DNA of 64,000 nucleotides from CAVZTX01 sp963778375 (GCA_963778375.1 CAVZTX010000020.1:9369-73368), one strand, 5' to 3'; positions 43,643 through 53,068 are shown, counted from the first letter of the stretch. Notes: generated by a model from the letters alone, not told the origin. Numbers and translations are program-made.

Positions 43643-44535
43643 TTACGAGTTGATAAAGGGGATTGTAATGTCGTTTAGCTGGCTGATGTATTCGAGGAAG
43701 ATTTGAAAACGGGTTCTATCGGATTGATGATTTAGGATAAAGTGAGATCGAACAGAGCGTGTATAGGCACCAATACAGGCTTCTAGTGATCTGAATTTGG
43801 TGTAGCCAAAGGATTGACCATTTTTATCTCTCAAAGAGGTGTCGCACATTTGTTTGGTGATTTGCACTGCGTGTAGGAAGCGTTGGGATCGGTTGCTGCC
43901 TTCAAATATGGTGAAAGGGAGCTTTTCGTATCGATGTGGGAGTGTAAGCAGTCGGTTTACATGAGCATTTTTAGCAAATTGAAGGAGGTCATAGCATTCC
44001 TGTGAATAAGGATTGCACAAAAGACCTCTACCCGCCTGGTATGAGTATTCGAGGACGAGCTCGATCTCGATAAATCCAATGAGGTAGAAGGAACGTTGTC
44101 CTGGGCCTGGGTTGAACTGGCCTTTGTGATCATCAAACGATGCCAGATTGGCTAGAAAGAATAGCAGATCGCCGGGTTGGGCATGTCTGAGGCTGGCTGC
44201 TCGGGCATTGCAGTATGGAACATCGCCATAGGTGAATGCTGCATAGGGTGCATCATTAGGGTTATTGAGATTTGGGTCGTAGTGGACGATATGATGCTTG
44301 TACTGGCTCTGGAGCCTTTCTGGAGAAGAGTGAAAGGAGTTTACGAGAAGTGTTATAGCAGTGGAGATGGTCGTAGATGATTGGTCTGATGATTGTTTCC
44401 AGGCATTCACTGATATGGGCTTCTTCGTGAATGGGGATAAATTCAAAGCGCTTGTCAGGAGAAGATAGGGCTGCGCAGTTTATGGGTGTGATTGACGCCG
44501 ACGTTTATGAGATAAACTTGCCGGTATGGACGCAT
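43643..44535 (-). pseudogene. Nmad3-like (nucleotide-modification-associated) protein gene with two frameshifts
   Basis: Reading from an ATG at 44535, three frames join into one protein. First comes MRPYRQVYLINVGVNHTHKL then RSPIF; second PDKRFEFIPIHEEAHISECL after a one-base shift near 44460; third SPERLQSQYKHHIVHYDP, AAFTYGDVPYCNARAASLRH, AQPGDLLFFLANLASFDD and FYLIGFIEIELVLEY after a shift near 44320. The SPIF-PD-FE-IPI opening, the FTYGD motif and the PGDLLFF motif are what I recall of the Nmad3 family, predicted to act in DNA-base modification systems. From 44446 to the stop the frame is open for 267 codons. It is either recently inactivated or mis-sequenced. No partner methylase is nearby. 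Confidence 0.55.
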
Positions 44536-44644
44536 AGTTCACGGTCCCTTGTTGACAGCTTGACACCTTTTGTTGGTCGGGGATATCATCAGGGTGCTTA
44601 GAGAGTGAAGAGATGTATACCCCATTCATTATACATTACGAGAG

Positions 44645-44893
44645 ATGACGAGTATGGCAGAATACGATTGCTACATTGAGCAGTTTCCACATAGGTTACC
44701 GCATCAGGAAGAAGCAGAGCTGCGTCCATGTGGACATTATGCTTGCGCCCCGCATACGATTACCTATTTTGGCACAGGTGAGGATGATGAGCTGGTGGGA
44801 GATTATTGCCTGGTTTGCTACGCGCGGAAGTTTCCGCAATATTGCCCTGACCGGCTGATTCTGGAGGTTGTTTTGCAGGAATCAGGACAGTAA
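44645..44893 (+). CDS. Small cysteine-rich hypothetical protein
   Basis: The 82-residue protein contains CGHYACAPHTITYFGT and DYCLVCYARKFPQYC, two Cys pairs that could bind zinc. I do not recognise the family. A second Met three codons in (44654) is an alternative start. A possible TTGACA lies near 44559. The next gene begins 27 bases after the stop on the same strand. Confidence 0.55.
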   Translation: MTSMAEYDCYIEQFPHRLPHQEEAELRPCGHYACAPHTITYFGTGEDDELVGDYCLVCYARKFPQYCPDRLILEVVLQESGQ

Positions 44894-44920
44894 ATGAGAT
44901 AAGAACCTGATGCGTGCCTG

Positions 44921-45577
44921 ATGCAAGTAAAAGTGATGATGGATCCCAGGAATGAACTTTATCACGATGCGAGAATAAAGAGCCAGAAGGCATTCCAACT
45001 TTGCCTACAAGGTAAAGTGGACGATGCCCAGGGAATACTTCACCATACACGCATGAAACTTAAAGGGATCAGCGGAGATCTGTCGATTGTTGGGTATGGG
45101 AAAAATGGGGAAGATGATGGAGAGATGGAAGATAGCGATGATGCTCATGATGGGGGGTTTGCAACGAAATCATTGCTGGAAGCACAGGCATGGGGCTGGC
45201 TAGAATTAGCATCAGGTGTTTTTCAGCTTGTACGAGGATGGCCTGGTGGGAGTTTGGTACACTTTTTGCGAGCATGGCGTATCTGGCGTCCCTGGTCCAT
45301 AAGTGCGAATAGCCTGGAAAAGCAGGAGGCAACTCTCGAACGGGTACGTGCAAGTCTCTGGTTAGGTGAAGCATGGTCACGCATTATGAGCGAGCGTGCA
45401 GAGCATGCAGCTAATGCCGTACTCCGTGCGGGTCTTACAGAACTCGCTCATATCGAGGCGAATGAGTTGCTTGTGGAAACTATTGCGCAGCAATCACTGC
45501 TTCCAGCGGCCCCAAAGGGTTCCCCGGCTTATCGTGAGGACGGAGTGGGTACCCCTTATGTTACGAGAATGATATAA
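44921..45577 (+). CDS. Helical hypothetical protein
   Basis: The 218-residue protein has a TPR-like start (DARIKSQKAFQLCLQGKVDD, then AQGILHHTRMKLKG), an acidic loop (GEDDGEMEDSDDAHD) and a Trp-rich helical middle (AWGWLELASGVFQLVRGWPG, LVHFLRAWRIWRPWS). It resembles no enzyme I know. It may bind a protein partner. It is probably cotranscribed with the small Cys-rich gene upstream. The start among several Met codons (44921 or 44936-44939) is uncertain. Confidence 0.55.
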   Translation: MQVKVMMDPRNELYHDARIKSQKAFQLCLQGKVDDAQGILHHTRMKLKGISGDLSIVGYGKNGEDDGEMEDSDDAHDGGFATKSLLEAQAWGWLELASGVFQLVRGWPGGSLVHFLRAWRIWRPWSISANSLEKQEATLERVRASLWLGEAWSRIMSERAEHAANAVLRAGLTELAHIEANELLVETIAQQSLLPAAPKGSPAYREDGVGTPYVTRMI

Positions 45578-45592
45578 GCAATAGCCAGAAGA

Positions 45593-46974
45593 TTAGACCG
45601 GTATCTGGCGCTGCACCTTATCGCTTGGTCCGAAGATGGCATCCATGGATTCGGGGGCGTAACGTTCGACGATGCTTTCGGTGATGGCGTTGGCACGACA
45701 TATTTCGCCAAACATGCTGGCACTGGGACGCGGGATACGTTCCTGAGTGAATGGATCGAGTTCGATGAGGCCGAGTCGTACCCCCCAGCCGTCAGCCCAT
45801 TCGAAATTATCTACCAGTGTCCAATGTAGATAGCCACGTACGGGGATTCCTTCCTGGATCGCACGATGAAGCATAGCGAGATGCTCAAGAATAGCTGCTG
45901 GGCGGCGATTGTCAACAGCATCACCGAAGCCGTTTTCGGTAATATAGATTGGCTTATTGCCCTTCGTGCGGCGGTAGATGGTTTTCAGCACACGGTATAG
46001 GCCTTCGGGATAGATTTCACCGAAGTTCTTATCTGCACCGGGGTCATTGTGGATCGCGTTGGGGCGGGTGAAACGACGCCCAAAGATCTCTCGGGGGTTG
46101 AAAGGGTCGAAACGAACCATTTCACGGGTGTAGTAGTTCACGCCGTGATAATCTCTTGCGCCCGCTGCATGTGGAATGGGAGCAAGTTGTAGATTTAAAG
46201 GGAAAGTGACGCGACCTGTTTCGGCGGCTCGCAGCGCAGCCCAGTTAAAAAATGTATCTTGCAACCCTGCAACTACACGATCAAGGGGAAAGGCAGGATT
46301 AGCAGGATCGAAGAGGCGGTAGTGGAGACAGTAGCCAATCTGGGATGCTGGCTGCAGGTGGCGAATGGCGTAAAATGCCTCAACATGTGCTTGTAACATA
46401 TTACGCAAGACATGCATTCCGCGCAATGTGTTACGTTCGCCGGGGGGAAATGAGCCAAGTAGATAGCCGAGGATAGTATAGATATTCGGTTCATTGATTG
46501 TGATCCAGAAGTCACAGAGGTCTTTCAAGGCCTCTACAGTATGGGTTACGTAGCGAACGAAGTAGCGGATGTTTTCTTCTTTGAAAAAGCCGTCGCGGTC
46601 CGCGAACCATAGGGGGTCGGTGAAGTGGTGCAAGGTAACAATTGGCTTCATACGGCGGTGGTGCAGATCAGTGAGCATGGCACGGTAGCGGTCCAGTGCG
46701 GCATTATCCCAGTGGCCTTCGGTGGGTTCAATGCGACTCCATTCGAGGCTGAGGCGGAGCACATTGTTTTCCATTTGTTCTGCAAGTTCAAAGTCATCTT
46801 CGGCTCTTTCCCACCAGTCGGATGCTCTACCAATATGTTCGCCTGTGAGGATGTGGCCCTGTTGTTCCCAGCGGTACCACTGGTTGTTCGTGCTGTTACC
46901 TTCGGTTTGATAGGCTGCGGACGCTGTTCCCCATAAAATCCTCTAGGGAAGCTTAGCCTACGTTGCCATGCCAT
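45593..46974 (-). pseudogene. Family 1 glycoside hydrolase (beta-glucosidase type), one frameshift
   Basis: The body (from MENNVLRLSLEWSRIEPTEG) has the acid/base motif FWITINEPNIYT and the nucleophile motif YITENGFGD of GH1, plus the closing HWTLVDNFEWADGWGVRLGL. The N-terminus begins at 46974 (MAWQRRLSFPRGF) and continues in the next frame (WGTASAAYQTEGNSTNNQWY, RWEQQGHILTGEHIGRASDW). One missing T in TTTTATGGGG near 46934 explains the break. With it repaired the protein would be about 460 residues, the normal length, and hydrolyse beta-glucosides or related sugars. A single-base sequencing error is possible. Confidence 0.88.
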
Positions 46975-47122
46975 GCTTAACTCCTTGTCCAGGTCGAAAC
47001 GGCGCGAGGTACTGTTATTGTATCACGTAGGAAAGGGGGAAAGTTGCAGACAACCAGGAGGTAGTACACTCGCAAGGCACACTCAACAAGCGTCAACTTA
47101 ACGAAAACGTGACCAACCGTCC

Positions 47123-47190
47123 GTAGGGGCGAGGGTGGTTGGGATGGGTTGGGTGGGCTTTTATGGTCACCTGGGGTGGGGCGGGGCGCA
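47123..47190. repeat. G-rich GTAGGGGCG repeat relic
   Basis: GTAGGGGCGAGGGTGGTTGG and a following G-rich run (GGGGTGGGGCGGGGCGC near 47174). It starts like the dispersed repeat but lacks the palindromic part. It lies in the 290-base gap between the GH1 gene and the TPR fragment, which otherwise shows nothing. Confidence 0.45.
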
Positions 47191-47267
47191 TTCCTCCGCC
47201 TTTAACTTGACACCAATTCTACACCCGGAAGGGAGGCTCCTACTATATGCGATTCCGGTAGCAATTT

Positions 47268-47621
47268 GTGTTGGAAGCCAGAAGTAGTAAGGGAGGCCTC
47301 CTGATTTGTCTGGAACGCTATCAGGAAGCCTTGATCGCCTTGCAAGAAGCTGTGCGCCTTGATCCTAATGATGCTTATAGCCGACGTAACAAGGGAAATG
47401 CGCTTATTAGTCTTGGGCGCTATCAAGAGGCCTTGATGATCTTGGATGAGACATTGCGCCTTGATTCCAATGATGCCTTTGGCCTAGTAGGCAAAGGTAT
47501 AGCGCTTGATAATCTGGGTAGGTCAAGAGAAGCTCAACGGGCATATACAAAAGCAAGACGGCTTGGTTATACTAACCCATTGTACCAAAGCTTACATACA
47601 TTATTCAGAGGAAAAAGCTAG
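47268..47621 (+). CDS. TPR-repeat protein fragment
   Basis: The 117-residue frame holds about three tetratricopeptide repeats (LERYQEALIALQEAVRLDPN, LGRYQEALMILDETLRLDSN, LGRSREAQRAYTKARRLG). It opens at a GTG in the middle of a repeat and a stop lies three codons upstream. It is therefore most likely the 3' end of a longer TPR gene rather than a complete one. TPRs bind other proteins. Confidence 0.6.
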   Translation: MLEARSSKGGLLICLERYQEALIALQEAVRLDPNDAYSRRNKGNALISLGRYQEALMILDETLRLDSNDAFGLVGKGIALDNLGRSREAQRAYTKARRLGYTNPLYQSLHTLFRGKS

Positions 47622-47761
47622 GCAGCTGGATGTAAGGAATAGGGATGGAGTCGGGTGGAGTTGATTTGCCGAGCCATACCTCACTCGGAGAGCGACCATA
47701 AAGGCACTCCCCACCACTCTTCAGCTACTCTTGCACTTACGGGATAGACAACATTATTTCG

Positions 47762-50239
47762 TTAGATTGAGATGAAGCAGGCAACCACGATGGCCGCCTG
47801 CTTCATTAAATCTAACAACAGGCGACCTGTTATTCGCGGATGCCTCTTGCTGGTAACGGGCGCACCAGATGGACTCATCACAGGCAAATCCTTCTTACCA
47901 CGAGGCAATCGTTGACGTACCAGGTAATTCGGTGCGGCAGCGAGGTCACCCTTGTCAAGGGTAACGTCAGGGCCGAATCGATTGAAGAAGGAGAGTTCGA
48001 AGTTGGGGGTTTCACCCAGCGCCCCGTGCGGGCAGACTTCCACGCAGTCGCCACAAAAGATGCAGCGGTCGAGGGCGAAGGCGTAACGGGTGAGGGTACG
48101 CTCAGCCATCATCAGGGACCCGGTAGGGCAGACCTGGACACAGGCTCCACAGGAGACGCAGTCGGTATCGTGCAGGCTGACGTTGAAGGGCGTGGAGACG
48201 ATGGTGTCAAAGCCTTTGCCGAACATGCCGTAGCAGTCCGGGCCGATTACGTCGTGGCAGACGCGGACGCATTGGGTGCAGTTGATGCACTTGTTAGGAT
48301 CGCGCAGGATGAAGCTGTGCGATAGGTCTACTTCGTAGTCGTGGTAGTCGCTTGGTTCGCCGTCATGGAAGCGGTTATCGGCGAGGCCATGCTCAATGCT
48401 GTACTTTTGCAGATCGCATTGACCGGCAGCGGGACAGGCACATTGCAGGCAGCGACCAGCTTCACGCTCGGCTTGTTCCTGGAGATAGCCCATTTCGATG
48501 AGTCTGAAGTTGCGCCTGCGGTCTTCGTAGGGCAGCATGGGCATCTTCACCTTGGGTTCGACGGGTTTGTAGGGAACGATATCGAAGAGATCGGGCTTGC
48601 GCTCTTCGAGTTCCAGACGACGGGCTACTTCTTTCATGTCTTCGCCGTTGAGGAAGGCATGGATGGAACGGGCAGCTAGTTTGCCTTGTCCGACGCATTC
48701 GATGATGGTTTTGGCACCCATCTGGCAGTCACCACCGGCAAAGACGCCCCAACGATCGGTCATGAAGTTATGCGGATTTGTTTGAACGGTTGTGCGCTTC
48801 GTCCACTTCACGCCTGATTTCTCGTCGAGTACGGACTCATCGGGCTTCTGACCAAATGCAGGAATGATGACATCGCAGTTGATGGTAAATTCAGAGCCGG
48901 GAATGGGGACTGGGCGGCGGCGACCGCTAGCATCTGGTTCGCCCAACTTGTTCTTGATAAATTCAAGGCCTTTTACTTTGCCATCCTCGACGACGACCTT
49001 TGTCTGCTGGACATAGAACATTAATTCTGTGCCCTCAGCATCGGCATCCTCGATTTCTTCCATTGTGGCGGTCATCTCTTTGACAGAGCGGCGATAGCCG
49101 GTGTGAACTTTGGCTCCGAGGCGGAGAGAGGTTCGGGTGCAGTCAAATGTGGTGAATCCACCGCCGAGCACAACGACTTCGCGGCCTTCCTTAACGGGTA
49201 CGAATTTACCTTCTACCTTTTCTGCCAGAAATGCTATAGCGTTTATTACACCTTCTGCATCTTCACCTGGGGCATCAAGGGGATTACTTGTCCATGCACC
49301 AATGGCGAGATAGACGGCATCGTATCCCTGAGCGAACAGGTCGTCGATGGTGAAATCGCGGCCAAGCTTGATGTTACTTTGCAGTTCGACACCAAGTTGC
49401 CAGACATGATCGATTTCGCGGTCCATCATGTCTTTCTGCAAGCGATATTCGGGGATACCGTAGCGCAGCATACCGCCTGGTTGAGGCTGCATGTCGAATA
49501 TCTTGCAGTGGTGGCCTTTGAGTGCGAGATAGTAGGCGCAGGTGAGGCCTGCGGGGCCTGCACCAACAATAGCAATCCTTTTACCAGTTGATGGGTCCTT
49601 TGGATAGGGGTGCGGTGGTTCGAGCAGGCAAGTTTCTGCAGCATATCCGTGCATTCGACAGATGGCGATTTCTTCTTCGACCAGAGCACGACGGCAGGCT
49701 TTCTGACAAGGAGCTGGGCAGGTGAGGCCGAGAATAAAGGGGAATGGCAGCACTTCTTTGACCAGACGGGCCGCTTCTCTCATCGAGCCTTTGGCGATCA
49801 GTTCGAGGTAGCCGGGAATGTCGATATGGGTGGGACAATCTATCTGACAGGGTGGCTGGCAGTAGGCATTGTGATCAGAGAGGATCATTTCGAGGTTGGT
49901 ACGACGAATATGGAAAAGTTCATCCGAGTTGGTGGTGACGACCATGCCGGGTTGAGCGATTGTGCTACAGGATGGTAGAGGGCGTTCCGCGCCTTCGACG
50001 TGCACGAGACACATGCGGCAGGTTGAGGCTGGCTCCAGTTTTTCGTCGTTGCACAAATTTGGGATGTCGGTAATGCCGTTGTCTATGGCCACACTCAGGA
50101 GCGTCTGGCTTTCGTAGGCTTGTACGGTTTTGCCGTCGATGGTGAGCGTGAAGCTTGGATGGCCTACTTCGTTTATTACGAGTGGGCCTGGCGGGATTTG
50201 AGTTGTTGGTGATAGGTTATCTCTAATGGTTACTGCCAT
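47762..50239 (-). CDS. NuoG/GltD-like iron-sulfur flavoprotein
   Basis: The 825-residue protein combines several parts. A plant-type 2Fe-2S ferredoxin domain has Cys63, Cys74, Cys77 and Cys91. A GltD-type [4Fe-4S] domain has Cys127/131/135 and Cys174/178/182. An FAD/NAD(P)-binding core follows (IVGAGPAGLTCAYYLAL at 224-240, VVVLGGGFTTFDC, GVFAGGDCQMGAKT). A bacterial-ferredoxin domain with clusters of Cys (CINCTQCVRVCH, CVSCGACVQVCP, CIFCGDCVEVCP) lies at about 680-770. It should pass electrons between NAD(P)H, flavin and Fe-S clusters. The same layout occurs in NAD-dependent formate dehydrogenase and hydrogenase modules. It ends the operon with nuoF, the NuoI/E hybrid and nuoB. Confidence 0.85.
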   Translation of the reverse strand: MAVTIRDNLSPTTQIPPGPLVINEVGHPSFTLTIDGKTVQAYESQTLLSVAIDNGITDIPNLCNDEKLEPASTCRMCLVHVEGAERPLPSCSTIAQPGMVVTTNSDELFHIRRTNLEMILSDHNAYCQPPCQIDCPTHIDIPGYLELIAKGSMREAARLVKEVLPFPFILGLTCPAPCQKACRRALVEEEIAICRMHGYAAETCLLEPPHPYPKDPSTGKRIAIVGAGPAGLTCAYYLALKGHHCKIFDMQPQPGGMLRYGIPEYRLQKDMMDREIDHVWQLGVELQSNIKLGRDFTIDDLFAQGYDAVYLAIGAWTSNPLDAPGEDAEGVINAIAFLAEKVEGKFVPVKEGREVVVLGGGFTTFDCTRTSLRLGAKVHTGYRRSVKEMTATMEEIEDADAEGTELMFYVQQTKVVVEDGKVKGLEFIKNKLGEPDASGRRRPVPIPGSEFTINCDVIIPAFGQKPDESVLDEKSGVKWTKRTTVQTNPHNFMTDRWGVFAGGDCQMGAKTIIECVGQGKLAARSIHAFLNGEDMKEVARRLELEERKPDLFDIVPYKPVEPKVKMPMLPYEDRRRNFRLIEMGYLQEQAEREAGRCLQCACPAAGQCDLQKYSIEHGLADNRFHDGEPSDYHDYEVDLSHSFILRDPNKCINCTQCVRVCHDVIGPDCYGMFGKGFDTIVSTPFNVSLHDTDCVSCGACVQVCPTGSLMMAERTLTRYAFALDRCIFCGDCVEVCPHGALGETPNFELSFFNRFGPDVTLDKGDLAAAPNYLVRQRLPRGKKDLPVMSPSGAPVTSKRHPRITGRLLLDLMKQAAIVVACFISI

Positions 50240-50263
50240 TTATTTCCTCTTTCCAGCCTGCTT

Positions 50264-51595
50264 TTATGGTAGAACGTGTTTGGTTACGAAACGATGAGCA
50301 CGGACGGGAATACAGGTTCCAGTTGGGCATTGCTGCTCTTCAATATGCAATCTGAAATGATCAGGCCAGTAGCGTTTGGCGGTTTTAAGTGGATTGGGGG
50401 CCTGGACTCCAAATCCACAGATCGAGCCATTTGGTATGTATTTGGCAAATTCGTCAAGCACGTCGAGGTCTGCGTTGACGCCGAGGTCACTGACAATGCC
50501 CTCTAGAATGCCTTCAACGCGCTTGACGCCTACACGACATGGGACACATTTACCACAGGTTTCTTTGCTGAGGTAGCGGCTGCGCTCCATTGCCCACGCG
50601 ACCATGCAGGTATTGGCGGGCAGTAGTTCGATAATGCCGGAGCCGACAATAGCACCAGCTTCTTCTAAGGGATCATAATCGAAGGGGGTATCAAGAAGCG
50701 AGGTTGGCAGCGCGCCGCCCTCCGCTCCACCTACAACGACGGCGCGCAGTTCGCTGTCAGCGCGACTATAGCCTGCATGACGCAGAATTTCGCGCAGTGT
50801 TGCACCAAATGGGACTTCGATGACCTTCGGTTCGCTGTCGGGCACGTAATCATAGACGGTTAGAACTTTGGTACCACCAGTGATAGCGGTGCCAACACTG
50901 GCGAATGCAGTGGCTCCGTCACGTATGATTACAGGAACATTGGCAAGGGTTTCAATAGAATTGATGGCGGTAGGTTTATCCCATAAGCCGTATTGAGCCG
51001 GGAAGGGTGGACGCTGGTCGGGCATGCCGCGACGGCCTTTGATGATGGCTATCTGCACGGTTTCCTCGCCACCCATGAAGCCCATATCTACACCAAGGAC
51101 GTTGATAGTACAACTGAACTCTGTACCGAAAATATCGCGCCCTACGAGGTTGGCGTCCAGCGCCTCGTTTAAGGCTCGTTGTACGGCGCCAACGCCTTCG
51201 ACGAAATAGCTGCGCGTGAAGAGATATGCTTCTGATGCACCTACGGCATAAGCCGCGAGCACAATGCCTTCGATGACCTGGTGTGGATTGCGTTCCAACA
51301 TGGAACGAGCCGCCCAGGAGCGCGGGTCGGCATCATAGGCGTTGCAGATGACGTATTTGGGGCTGTCATCTTGACGGCGGGCAATACGCCACTTTTCCCC
51401 CGTGAGACGGCCAGCGCCACCACGTCCTCGCAGTTTGGCGTCGATGACTTGCTGGATGACTTGTTCAGGGGTTTGCTCACGAATGGCTTTTTCTAAGGCG
51501 GTGTAACCACCGATACGGCGATATGCATCGAGTGAGCGTACATCAGGCTCACCGCGTCGCCGTATGACACGATAGGAAGTATCAAACTCAGGCAT
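50264..51595 (-). CDS. nuoF: NuoF-like NADH dehydrogenase subunit
   Basis: The 443-residue protein has the NuoF elements: LRGRGGAGRLTGEKW for FMN, MGGEETVQIAIIKGRRGMPD, PPFPAQYGLWDKPTAINSIE for NADH, and ETCGKCVPCR...SICGFG for a [4Fe-4S] cluster. The FMN loop usually reading CNADE-SEPG is altered to CNAYDADPRSWAARS, so FMN binding may differ. An extra C-terminal Cys pair (QQCPTGTCIP) is present. Its start overlaps the hybrid gene upstream by 8 bases, which indicates coupled translation. Confidence 0.85.
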   Translation of the reverse strand: MPEFDTSYRVIRRRGEPDVRSLDAYRRIGGYTALEKAIREQTPEQVIQQVIDAKLRGRGGAGRLTGEKWRIARRQDDSPKYVICNAYDADPRSWAARSMLERNPHQVIEGIVLAAYAVGASEAYLFTRSYFVEGVGAVQRALNEALDANLVGRDIFGTEFSCTINVLGVDMGFMGGEETVQIAIIKGRRGMPDQRPPFPAQYGLWDKPTAINSIETLANVPVIIRDGATAFASVGTAITGGTKVLTVYDYVPDSEPKVIEVPFGATLREILRHAGYSRADSELRAVVVGGAEGGALPTSLLDTPFDYDPLEEAGAIVGSGIIELLPANTCMVAWAMERSRYLSKETCGKCVPCRVGVKRVEGILEGIVSDLGVNADLDVLDEFAKYIPNGSICGFGVQAPNPLKTAKRYWPDHFRLHIEEQQCPTGTCIPVRAHRFVTKHVLP

Positions 51596-52328
51596 CTGGT
51601 TGCCTCACATGATTAATATTCCCCCACTTACCACGGGTAGAGGGTGATAAGCCACGTGGGGGTTGATCGTCGCGCTTGATTCCTTTGACGGCTGGGGCTG
51701 GCTTGAATTTGGGACTCATGGTTGCAATACCGAAGATATCGCTCAGGTCTACTCCGCGCACCTGGACGATACGTTTTGCGGCCCGCAAAGGCATATAGCC
51801 ATAGATATCCATGATAGCATCAAGGAGTGCAGGTAGAGTGCCTGCCTCTTCTGGCCAGTTTTCAAGCAAGTCATCGACTTTGCTAAGGTCTATTTCTGGC
51901 TCCAGATCATCCTTGACAGGCATAGCTACACAGGGAGAGACAGGCTTATTTGGATACTCTACAGCATATTCAGAGATACGCTGGGTGTAAAATCCACCTT
52001 TCGAGGCTCCCGATGCCGGGGGAATTTTATAATCTGTGTATTTGTCCGCGCCATCGCGGATGTAGGATTTGAACCAGGGACGTTCCTTCCACCTGTGCAT
52101 GGGTTCATAGCTAATGGTAATGGCACGTGGTGGACAGGCTTTTTCGCATAAGAGGCAGGCTTCGCATTTCAGGTTGTAATCGGTTCCGAGGCCCTGCTCT
52201 GCGATTAGTTGAATCAAGCCACGACTGCGAGGGGGTAACTTCGGCTTCTCATAGGGATACAGCCGAGTTACCTTTGGTCGGAAGAGGTGGCTAAAGGTCA
52301 GGCCCATGCCTTCAAGAATTCCACGCAT
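51588..52328 (-). CDS. NuoI/NuoE hybrid Fe-S protein
   Basis: The 246-residue protein starts like NuoI (GMGLTFSHLFRPKVTRLYPY). It has a single [4Fe-4S] motif, Cys55, Cys58, Cys61 and Cys65 (CEACLLCEKACP), where NuoI normally has two. The C-terminal part (about 150-210, LLENWPEEAGTLPALLDAIM to VDLSDIFGIATM) matches the N-terminal helices of NuoE but lacks the 2Fe-2S thioredoxin-like half. It probably links NuoB and NuoF in this operon. It overlaps nuoF by 8 bases and follows nuoB after 3 bases. The fusion and the missing halves are unusual. Confidence 0.75.
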   Translation of the reverse strand: MRGILEGMGLTFSHLFRPKVTRLYPYEKPKLPPRSRGLIQLIAEQGLGTDYNLKCEACLLCEKACPPRAITISYEPMHRWKERPWFKSYIRDGADKYTDYKIPPASGASKGGFYTQRISEYAVEYPNKPVSPCVAMPVKDDLEPEIDLSKVDDLLENWPEEAGTLPALLDAIMDIYGYMPLRAAKRIVQVRGVDLSDIFGIATMSPKFKPAPAVKGIKRDDQPPRGLSPSTRGKWGNINHVRQPDA

Positions 52329-52331
52329 CTA

Positions 52332-52934
52332 TTACACCCCTATTTCCTCTTCGCCTCGTACTTTGAGGCCCTGTTTGGCTATTTTCTCACGCAGCTTCAA
52401 AATGCCTTCAATAAGCGCCTCTGGACGTGGAGGGCAGCCAGGGACATAGATGTCTACGGGGACAATCGTGTCGACGCCCTGGACTGTGTAGTAACTGTCA
52501 TAAAATTCGCCGCCAGAGTTGGCGCACTGACCCATGCTGAGGACCCATTTGGGATCGGGCATCTGCTCCCAGAGCAGACGCAAGCGCGGTCCCATTTTGA
52601 CCGAGACTGTGCCCGCGACGATCATTAAGTCGGCCTGACGGGGGCTTGAACGGAAGACTTCCGAGCCGAAACGCGACAAATCGTAGTGCGCTTGGGCGCT
52701 TGCCATCATTTCGATGGCGCAGCATGCAAGTCCATAGCCGAGGGGCCACACTGATTTAGAGCGGGACCAGTTTTGTGCCCATTTCAGCATGTCGACGAGG
52801 CTGGTAAGTTGAACTGGTAATTCCTGGTCTCCAGGGGTGTAATCCTGGGGGCCACGTGCCATAACAATTGGCACTGGTTTGCGCCGTACACCAGGGACTG
52901 ACGCATCCCCATTTTGTTTGATTTCACTGCTCAT
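52332..52934 (-). CDS. nuoB: NuoB-like subunit (20 kDa [4Fe-4S] protein)
   Basis: The 200-residue protein has all four ligands of the N2 cluster: Cys71-Cys72 in GLACCAIEMM, Cys137 in MGQCANSGGEF and Cys167 in VPGCPPRPEALIEG. Family length is normal. In complex I this subunit works with NuoD at the quinone site, and in group 4 hydrogenases with the large subunit. No NuoC/NuoD or hydrogenase large subunit follows here. It starts the four-gene operon; AGGGG lies upstream of the ATG. Confidence 0.9.
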   Translation of the reverse strand: MSSEIKQNGDASVPGVRRKPVPIVMARGPQDYTPGDQELPVQLTSLVDMLKWAQNWSRSKSVWPLGYGLACCAIEMMASAQAHYDLSRFGSEVFRSSPRQADLMIVAGTVSVKMGPRLRLLWEQMPDPKWVLSMGQCANSGGEFYDSYYTVQGVDTIVPVDIYVPGCPPRPEALIEGILKLREKIAKQGLKVRGEEEIGV

Positions 52935-53068
52935 AATGTTGAACCCCTCCGCAAAGGTTTAGCAGCACCTGTTGCTCGTTGGTTTCAATTCTGATCTAGA
53001 GAACGGGTGATTGGTGTTCCATTCTGCCCTTATTATAGCACGGGAGGGCGAGGATGACCAATAGTAAG

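Noticed and set aside
47207..47246. TTGACA and TACTAT as a promoter for the TPR frame
   Set aside because: The spacing is 28 bases, too long, and the frame is a truncated repeat protein.
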